From an uncultured Lachnospiraceae bacterium (GTDB lineage: Bacteria; Bacillota; Clostridia; Lachnospirales; Lachnospiraceae): a stretch of 7,997 bases of DNA. The notes under the pieces were generated by a model, which worked only from the letters and a program-made list of their open reading frames with translations, had not been told where the DNA came from and did not search any database. The position numbers were made by a program, and so were the translations under genes. Positions 1 through 5,206 of the stretch are shown here, in pieces; the stretch's first letter is position 1; each line of letters begins with the position of its first letter. Location of the stretch: assembly GCA_902795625.1 (NCBI GenBank), contig CADBLW010000223.1:1-7997 (forward strand), given 5' to 3'.

Positions 1-1
1 C

Positions 2-613
2 ATCACGAAGCTCGAGCAGAACGACTCGGCTTTCATCATTACCTTCAACGACGGTCGCTCGCCTATTGTCCTCAAGGATGGAAAGGATGGAGAAAAGGGT
101 AACAAGGGCGATACTGGCGATAAAGGTCTGAAGGGTGACCAAGGCGACAAGGGTGACCAGGGCGGCCAGGAAGAGCATGGCGACAAGGGTGACCATGGCG
201 ACAAGGGAGATAAAGGCGACAAAGGCGACGGCTCCGGCGACAAGGGAGATAAAGGCGATAAAGGCGACTCCGGCGACAAGGGAGATAAGGGCGACAAAGG
301 CGATAAAGGTGACACCGGCGAACAGGGCTCCAAGGGCGAAAAAGGCGACAAGGGCGACAAAGGTGACAAGGGCGACAAAGGCGACAAAGGCGACGTCGGC
401 ATCCAGGGCCAGAAGGGTGACAAGGGCGATCCCGGAGAACAGGGTCCTAAGGGTGACAAAGGGGATGACGGCAAGGTTCCGTGGGCTGTTCTGGTCGCAT
501 GCATCGCGCTGGCAGTATTAGGTGCTGCTGCCTTTATCGGATCGTGCTTCGTTCTTCACAGAGCAAAAGAACAGATGAACGAAATGATGGAAAAGATGCG
601 CAAGAATGTGTGA
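2..613 (+). CDS. Collagen-like membrane-anchored surface protein (5' end outside window)
   Basis: This open frame enters from the left edge and stops at TGA 611-613, leaving 203 residues with no visible start. In order it has a short non-repetitive segment (about residues 1-26, with ITFNDG and VLKDG, resembling the small beta-type modules that precede collagen repeats in some Firmicutes and phage proteins), 43 Gly-X-Y triplets (about 27-157), a hydrophobic helix of about 27 residues starting VPWAVLVAC (159-185), and a short tail with several Lys/Arg (186-203). The basic tail suggests that the C-terminus is cytoplasmic and the collagen rod outside the cell. About 20 triplets are GDK and proline is nearly absent; Lys-Gly-Asp pairs are known to stabilise triple helices without hydroxyproline. 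The ligand or role is unknown. It has its own terminator and is probably unrelated to the ATP synthase genes. A signal peptide would be expected off-window. Confidence 0.85.
   Translation: MTKLEQNDSAFIITFNDGRSPIVLKDGKDGEKGNKGDTGDKGLKGDQGDKGDQGGQEEHGDKGDHGDKGDKGDKGDGSGDKGDKGDKGDSGDKGDKGDKGDKGDTGEQGSKGEKGDKGDKGDKGDKGDKGDVGIQGQKGDKGDPGEQGPKGDKGDDGKVPWAVLVACIALAVLGAAAFIGSCFVLHRAKEQMNEMMEKMRKNV
80..472 (+). repeat. Collagen Gly-X-Y coding repeat, GDK-rich
   Basis: Glycine codons recur every 9 bases over 43 triplets. The regular phase is broken twice. The triplet at 170-178 reads Glu-Glu-His, where GAA stands in the place of a Gly codon (one base from GGA). An extra GGC codon at 230-232 gives Gly-Asp-Gly-Ser before the phase resumes. 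At the DNA level there are longer imperfect units: TCC GGC GAC AAG GGA GAT begins at 233 and again at 269, and a related block starts at 197. This points to growth by slippage or unequal recombination. The + strand is strongly purine-rich here. Confidence 0.9.
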
Positions 614-659
614 TGTGACAGGTACTTCACAATACATCTGCGAATGAAACAACGGCGGG

Positions 660-687
660 AGCGGGAGAAATCCTCTCCCGCTTTGTT
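660..687 (+). terminator. Intrinsic terminator of the collagen-like gene
   Basis: A perfect 9-bp stem, AGCGGGAGA (660-668) with TCTCCCGCT (674-682), encloses the 5-base loop AATCC and is followed by TTGTT. It lies 46 bases after the stop of the collagen-like gene and before the atp promoter, so it separates the two transcription units. Confidence 0.88.
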
Positions 688-740
688 ATGCGTTCGTTTA
701 AAATATTCGTCGTCCTACGGAAAAGTTTGCCTGTTCTTTC

Positions 741-769
741 TTGATATTTACGACGGTTTGGGGTATGAT
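741..769 (+). promoter_or_regulatory. Sigma-A-type promoter of the atp operon
   Basis: TTGATA (741-746) and TATGAT (764-769) are separated by exactly 17 bases; each differs from the consensus hexamer by one base. The expected transcription start is near 776-777, about 84 bases before atpB. It sits just after the upstream terminator, and no comparable promoter is evident within the operon. Confidence 0.8.
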
Positions 770-777
770 GTAATTTG

Positions 778-820
778 ATATTATCGCTTGTCGGAAAGTG
801 CATTTTCCGAGAGATAATAT
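778..820 (+). promoter_or_regulatory. Hairpin at the 5' end of the atp transcript
   Basis: ATATTATC (778-785) pairs fully with GATAATAT (813-820), and inside it TCGGAAA (791-797) pairs with TTTCCGA (804-810). The two stems are separated by a small internal loop. No T-run follows, so it is not an intrinsic terminator. It would begin within a base or two of the predicted transcription start. Such 5'-terminal stems can protect mRNA from decay; that role here is inference. Confidence 0.55.
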
Positions 821-859
821 GCTGATTTCGAGACTTCAAAGGGGGTAAAACAGGACGCC

Positions 860-1537
860 ATGACAGAAGAACTGATGGAAAAACTGGAAGTGAAGACCGT
901 GTTTACGATCCCCCTGTTCGGCGGAATCCCGGTTACGGAGTCGATTGTAGTAACATGGATCATCATGGCTGTGTTTATCATTCTGGCGATCGTGTTGACG
1001 AGGGGACTTCGCACGAGGAATATTTCCAAGCGTCAGGCATTTGCGGAGTGGGTAGTCACGAAACTCGACAGTATGGTCGGCGGCATGGTCCACGGCAAAG
1101 CGGCGGTGTTCAAGGAATACCTGATTGTGGTGCTTCTCTATATCGGACTTGCCAATATCGTCGGCATTTTCGGCTTCAAATCTCCCACGAAGGACATGAA
1201 CGTGACGATCGCGCTCGCGCTGATGAGCATCGTGCTTGTTGAGGCGGCGGGGATCATTTTCCTCGGGATCAGGAGGAAACTCCACAAGTTCATAGAGCCG
1301 ACGCCGGTGATCCTCCCGATCAACATCATGGAGGTCGTCACGAAGCCGCTGTCGCTGTGCATGCGACTGTTCGGCAACGTGATCGGTGCGTTCGTCATCA
1401 TGGCGCTGATCGAAATCTGTGTGCCGATCGGTATTCCGATGGTGTTAAGCGTATATTTTGACTTCTTCGACGGCTTCTTGCAGGCGTATGTATTTGTCTT
1501 CCTGACAGGTCTGTACCTGACAGAGGCGGTGGAGTGA
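860..1537 (+). CDS. atpB: F1Fo ATP synthase subunit a (Fo proton channel)
   Basis: Membrane subunit a of Fo provides the two ion half-channels beside the c-ring. The protein is 225 residues, near the normal length for Gram-positive forms, with several hydrophobic helices (about 28-47, 86-105, 115-138, 174-198, 205-222). The essential arginine is visible in CMRLFGN as R169. The family C-terminal pattern LQAYVFVFLTGLYL is present at 207-220, so the protein ends where the family normally ends. Relative to E. coli, Glu219 corresponds to F178 and His245 to D201, so an acidic group is kept on the last helix. The ATG at 860 has AGGA at 852-855; the N-terminus VKTVFTIPLFGGIPVTES fits the family, which supports this start. 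It is the first gene of the operon; no atpI is seen before it. Confidence 0.95.
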   Translation: MTEELMEKLEVKTVFTIPLFGGIPVTESIVVTWIIMAVFIILAIVLTRGLRTRNISKRQAFAEWVVTKLDSMVGGMVHGKAAVFKEYLIVVLLYIGLANIVGIFGFKSPTKDMNVTIALALMSIVLVEAAGIIFLGIRRKLHKFIEPTPVILPINIMEVVTKPLSLCMRLFGNVIGAFVIMALIEICVPIGIPMVLSVYFDFFDGFLQAYVFVFLTGLYLTEAVE

Positions 1538-1558
1538 CCGAAGGAGGTCTTTCTTCGG
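1538..1558 (+). other. Hairpin directly after the atpB stop codon
   Basis: CCGAAGGA (1538-1545) pairs with TTCTTCGG (1551-1558), with one G-U pair and the loop GGTCT. It starts on the base after the atpB TGA and has no T-run, so it is not a typical terminator. It lies in the 128-base gap between atpB and atpE; the rest of that gap holds no recognised element except the atpE ribosome binding site (GAGGG, 1654-1658). It may affect mRNA stability or segment the polycistron. Confidence 0.45.
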
Positions 1559-1665
1559 AAAATGAGGGCTCCGCGGGTAATTTCACACGGGGTTAGACAA
1601 GCACGGGTAAACACGGCGCGGAAGCGTCATTCACATACCAGAACAAGAGAAATGAGGGAACAGTT

Positions 1666-1893
1666 ATGAACACGACATTGATTGCAATCGGAGCAGGAAT
1701 CGCAGTTCTTGCAGCCATCGGCGCAGGTATCGGTATCGGTATCGCGACCGGCAAGGCGATGGATGCCATTTCCCGTCAGCCTGAGGCGGAGAGCAAGATC
1801 AGCAAGAACCTGATCCTCGGCTGTGCGCTTGCCGAGGCAACGGCTATTTACGGCTTCGTTATCGCTCTGCTGATCATTATCATGCTGAAGTGA
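1666..1893 (+). CDS. atpE: F1Fo ATP synthase subunit c (rotor ring)
   Basis: This 75-residue proteolipid forms the rotating c-ring of Fo. It is a two-helix hairpin: helix 1 (about 4-35) carries the glycine packing motif GAGIGIG (19-25), the polar loop is S-R-Q-P-E (36-40), and helix 2 (about 46-74) carries the ion-binding carboxylate E57 in LAEAT. Aligned on RQPEA to the Na+-type Ilyobacter protein, the sodium ligands Gln32 and Ser66 correspond to I24 and A58, and Pro28 to A20. The site therefore looks proton-specific. The start has a ribosome binding site GAGGG (1654-1658) at 7 bases. The gene is separated from both neighbours by about 130 bases containing hairpins, which may help set the high c-subunit dosage. 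Confidence 0.96.
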   Translation: MNTTLIAIGAGIAVLAAIGAGIGIGIATGKAMDAISRQPEAESKISKNLILGCALAEATAIYGFVIALLIIIMLK

Positions 1894-1907
1894 CCGGGAT
1901 CGGGAAT

Positions 1908-1935
1908 CTGTCCTGCCCGCGACGGGCACAGACAG
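1908..1935 (+). other. Stable hairpin in the atpE-atpF gap
   Basis: TGCCCG (1914-1919) pairs with CGGGCA (1923-1928) around a CGA loop. The stem continues with CTGTC (1908-1912) and GACAG (1931-1935) after a small bulge. It begins 14 bases after the atpE stop and has no T-run. It could protect the 3' end of an atpB-atpE mRNA or cause partial attenuation before atpF. No other element is evident in the 131-base gap except the atpF ribosome binding site (AAGGGG, 2012-2017). Confidence 0.5.
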
Positions 1936-2024
1936 GACAATCGGTTGCTTCGTCTGCATTCCGGGAGAGGATACGCTTCGACCGGCAATGCATTATTTTC
2001 CTGTGATTACTAAGGGGTTACATT

Positions 2025-2501
2025 ATGCTGGAGATTGATTTCTGGAGTATTCTGTTCACCGTCATCAATCTGCTGATCCTTTTCGTTGCGTTGAAACTTT
2101 TCCTCTTCAAACCGGTGCGCAATATCATTGCGAAGCGGCAGGAGGAGGCGGATGCCGCAGCAAAAGAGGCAGACGCGAGGGCTGAGGAGGCGGATCGCCG
2201 CAAGGCGGACTACGACAGAGCCATCGCGAAAACCGAGGCAGAGCGTGAGAAGATTTTGAAGGAAGCCAGAGCGCAGGCGGACGAGGAGTATCAGAAGATG
2301 CTCACGGAGGCTCGCTCGGAGGCGGCGATCATCAAGAAGGAAGCCAGCACGGAGGGTGAGAAGCGCAAGCAGCGCATCATCTCCGAGGCGGGCAAGGAGA
2401 TCGGCGACATGATCGCTTCCGCAACGACTAAAATCCTCGGCAATGTCGATGAATCCGAACTTTACGACGCGTTCCTGAACACGATGGAGGACGAGAAATG
2501 A
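2025..2501 (+). CDS. atpF: F1Fo ATP synthase subunit b (peripheral stalk)
   Basis: Subunit b forms the dimeric peripheral stalk that holds F1 still against the rotating ring. The 158-residue protein has one N-terminal membrane helix (about 6-28, WSILFTVINLLILFVALKLF) and then the family KPV motif. A long charged, Ala/Glu/Lys/Arg-rich helix follows (about 36-135), typical of the right-handed coiled coil. The C-terminal end IASATTKILGNVDESEL matches the part that normally contacts the delta C-terminal domain, so b appears complete and is not fused to delta as in mycobacteria. The start ATG has AAGGGG at 7 bases. Its stop overlaps the next start as ATGA (2498-2501), suggesting translational coupling to the delta-alpha fusion. 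Confidence 0.95.
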   Translation: MLEIDFWSILFTVINLLILFVALKLFLFKPVRNIIAKRQEEADAAAKEADARAEEADRRKADYDRAIAKTEAEREKILKEARAQADEEYQKMLTEARSEAAIIKKEASTEGEKRKQRIISEAGKEIGDMIASATTKILGNVDESELYDAFLNTMEDEK

Positions 2502-4252
2502 AGCATGCAACTCTGTATTGCGTGACGCCTCCGTCGGAGGCTCAGCTTGCGCGCATGAAAGCCTTCCTCGCTCGTGAAGAAGGTGATCCCGAGATTGAGA
2601 TCAAGGTTGAGGTCGAGTTGTCTCTTGTGAGCGGTTTCATCCTGCGCACAGAGAGCAAGATCTATGACTGGAGTATGTACGGCCGCGTGGAACAACTGCG
2701 CGGCGCGCTTGGCGTTGTGCACGGAAGACGCCCGAAGAAGACAGTTGCCAACCTGAAGAAGTGCATCGAGGAATTCAAGCTTGCCGCGGGCGAGAAGGAG
2801 TACGGAACCGTATCCTTCGTCGGTGACGGCATCGCTGTGGTGACCGGACTGGATCACGCCTGCTACGGGGAGATCGTGACATTTTCCTGCGGTGTCAAGG
2901 GCATGGTCATGGATATTCGCCGCGATGAGATCGGCGTTATCCTGTTCGGACGCGACACGGAGATCTTTGAGGGCAGCCAGGTGACGAGAACTTGCCGCAT
3001 GGCAGGCATGCCTGTGGGCGACGGTTTCATCGGCCGTATCGTAGATGCGCTCGGCAATCCTGTTGACGGTCAGGGAGAGGTTATCTCTTCGGACTTCCGA
3101 CCGCTGGAAAACCCCGCGCCGGGCATTATGGACCGCCAGCCGGTAACAACTTCGCTGGAGACGGGTATCCTCGCGATCGATTCCATGTTCCCGATCGGCC
3201 GCGGACAGCGTGAGCTGATCATCGGTGACCGCCAGACCGGCAAGACGAGCATCGCGCTCGATACGATCCTCAATCAGAAGGGCAAGAATACCGTCTGCAT
3301 TTACGTGGCGATCGGTCAGAAGGCTTCGACCATCGCGAAAATGGTGACCACACTGCGCGAGGCAGGCGCCATGGAATACACGGTCATTGTGTCGTCCACA
3401 GCGTCGGAACCCGCGCCGTTACAGTATATTGCGCCGTATTCGGGCACAGCACTCGCAGAGTATTTCATGTACAGCGGGCGTGACGTGTTGATCGTATACG
3501 ACGATCTTTCCAAGCACGCGGTGGCATACCGAGCCATCTCGCTTCTGCTGGAGCGCTCCCCGGGCCGCGAGGCATATCCGGGCGACGTGTTCTATCTGCA
3601 TTCAAGACTTTTGGAGCGCGCGAGCCGCCTAAGCGACGAGCTCGGCGGCGGATCGATCACCGCGCTGCCGATCATCGAGACGCAGAACGGCGACGTGTCC
3701 GCGTATATCCCGACCAACGTGATCTCGATCACGGACGGTCAGATCTATCTCGAGAGCGAGCTGTTCTTCGAGGGCCAGCGGCCGGCTGTCAACGTCGGTC
3801 TCTCGGTTTCCCGTGTCGGCGGCGCCGCACAGGCATCCGTTATGAAGCAGGCCTCCGGTACGGTACGTATCGACCTTGCGCAGTACCGCGAGATGGAGGT
3901 GTTCACGCAGTTCTCCTCGGAGCTCGATGACAGCACAAAGCGCCAGCTGGCACACGGCCGCGCGCTGATGGAGCTTCTCAAGCAGCCGCTTGGACATTCC
4001 CTGTCCATGCCGGAGCAGGTAGTGCTTCTGCAGGCGGCAAACCGAAGACTGTTTGAGAACCTGAGCGTGAAGGAACTCGCTGCGGAGAAGTATGATTTTC
4101 TGAAGTTTATGAAGGTGAATTTCCCCGATCTTTTCACGGAGATCGGCAACGGTGAGAAGCTGCGCAAGTCGCAGCTGGAGCGATTGGACGAAGCCGGCGC
4201 AAAATGGCTTGCGCAGCGGGAACAGGAGAGCGGAGATGGCAAACGCACATGA
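2498..4252 (+). CDS. atpA: ATP synthase delta C-terminal domain fused to subunit alpha
   Basis: The 584-residue protein is about 80 longer than a usual alpha. Residues 1-72 match the C-terminal domain of delta/OSCP: ATLYCVTPPSEAQLARMKAF parallels the E. coli delta segment starting ATAEVDVISAA, and SKIYDWSMYGRVEQLR parallels the conserved VIDGSVRGRLERL. After a basic linker (GRRPKK, 76-81), residues 83-102 resemble the alpha N-terminal helix, then GTVSFVGDGIA opens the beta-barrel. The non-catalytic nucleotide domain has a P-loop GDRQTGKT (243-250) and the arginine finger R439 in GLSVSRVGG; the C-terminal helical domain ends normally. The N-terminal bundle of delta is absent. A strong GGAGG (2486-2490), 7 bases before the ATG, and the ATGA overlap with atpF support this start. 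No well-placed internal start for a free alpha was seen. The alpha assignment is secure; the delta assignment rests on motif resemblance. Confidence 0.93.
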   Translation: MKHATLYCVTPPSEAQLARMKAFLAREEGDPEIEIKVEVELSLVSGFILRTESKIYDWSMYGRVEQLRGALGVVHGRRPKKTVANLKKCIEEFKLAAGEKEYGTVSFVGDGIAVVTGLDHACYGEIVTFSCGVKGMVMDIRRDEIGVILFGRDTEIFEGSQVTRTCRMAGMPVGDGFIGRIVDALGNPVDGQGEVISSDFRPLENPAPGIMDRQPVTTSLETGILAIDSMFPIGRGQRELIIGDRQTGKTSIALDTILNQKGKNTVCIYVAIGQKASTIAKMVTTLREAGAMEYTVIVSSTASEPAPLQYIAPYSGTALAEYFMYSGRDVLIVYDDLSKHAVAYRAISLLLERSPGREAYPGDVFYLHSRLLERASRLSDELGGGSITALPIIETQNGDVSAYIPTNVISITDGQIYLESELFFEGQRPAVNVGLSVSRVGGAAQASVMKQASGTVRIDLAQYREMEVFTQFSSELDDSTKRQLAHGRALMELLKQPLGHSLSMPEQVVLLQAANRRLFENLSVKELAAEKYDFLKFMKVNFPDLFTEIGNGEKLRKSQLERLDEAGAKWLAQREQESGDGKRT

Positions 4253-5165
4253 AATCCTCGGCCGCATCAAGAGCATCCGTGACACGATGAAGATCACGAA
4301 GGCCATGTACATGGTCTCGTCAATGAAGGTGCAGAAGGCCAAGCGCAAGCTCGAGGAGACACTGCCTTATTTTACTGCGCTCCAGGAGCAGATTTCGGAT
4401 GTGCTCCTGCATTTTCCGGAGACGACGCATCTGTACTTCGACAACCGTCCCGAGGATGCGCTTGAAGTGGTGAAACGGCGCATCTATGTGGTGATCACAG
4501 GCGACAAGGGCATGGCAGGTCCGTACAATCTCAATGTCATCAAGGAGGCGCGGACGCAGTTTGAGGCGTCGGACAATTATCAGATCTACGCGGTCGGTGA
4601 GACAGGGCGCCATGTGTTCTTTGCGGAGAAGCTGCCGTTGAACATGGATTTCCGGATGTCATCGAACAATCCGTCCGTGCATCGGGCGAGATTGATGGCG
4701 GAGATCCTTCTGGAGCGATATCGCGCGGAGGAAGTGGATGAGATCTATGTTATTTACACGCGCATGAAGAACAGCATTTCCTCCGAGGTGCGTGTGGAGC
4801 AGCTTCTGCCGTTCCGCACAAGCAGGTATCTGAAGGGGCAGATGAAGGATCAGGCGACAGTCTCCGAGATGGAGATCCATCCGTCCGCTACGGAGGTGCT
4901 GGAGACGCTGGTGCGCAACACGGTAACCGGCTTTCTGTACGGCGCGATGGTGGAGAGCCAGGCTTCGGAGGAGAGCGCGCGAATGATGTCGATGAAAACC
5001 GCGACCGACAATGCTGACACGATGCTCGCGGAACTGTCGCGGCAGTACAACCAGTTCCGCCAGGCAGCCATCACGCAGGAGATCACCGAGGTTGTCGGCG
5101 GCGCGAAGGCGCTGCAGAAGAAAAAACAGAGGAAACGTACGAAGGCTGCAGAGTCCGCCGGTTGA
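4236..5165 (+). CDS. atpG: F1Fo ATP synthase subunit gamma (central shaft)
   Basis: Gamma is the rotating shaft coupling the c-ring to the catalytic hexamer. I chose the ATG at 4236 (309 residues) because MANAHEILGRIKSIRDTMKI is the expected N-terminus and AGGAG (4224-4228) lies 7 bases upstream; a more upstream ATG at 4152 would add 28 residues read out of frame from alpha. It overlaps the alpha gene by 17 bases. The N-terminal helix (KITKAMYMVSSMK), the central Rossmann-like domain beginning YVVITGDKGMAGPYN (84-98), and the C-terminal signature FRQAAITQEITEVVGGA (274-290) are all present. Beyond this, residues 291-309 form a tail rich in Lys and Arg (KKKQRKRTK) that is longer than usual for the family. 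Confidence 0.95.
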   Translation: MANAHEILGRIKSIRDTMKITKAMYMVSSMKVQKAKRKLEETLPYFTALQEQISDVLLHFPETTHLYFDNRPEDALEVVKRRIYVVITGDKGMAGPYNLNVIKEARTQFEASDNYQIYAVGETGRHVFFAEKLPLNMDFRMSSNNPSVHRARLMAEILLERYRAEEVDEIYVIYTRMKNSISSEVRVEQLLPFRTSRYLKGQMKDQATVSEMEIHPSATEVLETLVRNTVTGFLYGAMVESQASEESARMMSMKTATDNADTMLAELSRQYNQFRQAAITQEITEVVGGAKALQKKKQRKRTKAAESAG

Positions 5166-5206
5166 CGACGTGAAGAATACTCTGGCAGTCGGAGAGGTAT
5201 CAACGT

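Noticed and set aside
135..521. 128-residue Thr/Lys/Arg-rich frame in the collagen region
   Set aside because: It is the shifted-frame reading of the GDK repeat; the frame ending at 613 explains the glycine periodicity, the membrane helix and the tail.
1535..1558. Selenocysteine readthrough at the atpB TGA (hairpin with GGTCT loop just after)
   Set aside because: The loop is only about 8 bases from the TGA, too close for a bacterial SECIS, and subunit a already ends at its usual point.
4152..4235. Upstream ATG for gamma at 4152
   Set aside because: It adds 28 residues unlike the family, read over the alpha gene; the ATG at 4236 has a good ribosome binding site and the standard N-terminus.
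5146..5188. Inverted repeat CTGCAGAGT / ACTCTGGCAG around the atpG stop
   Set aside because: The stem has a bulge and a 24-base loop and no T-run; too weak to call.
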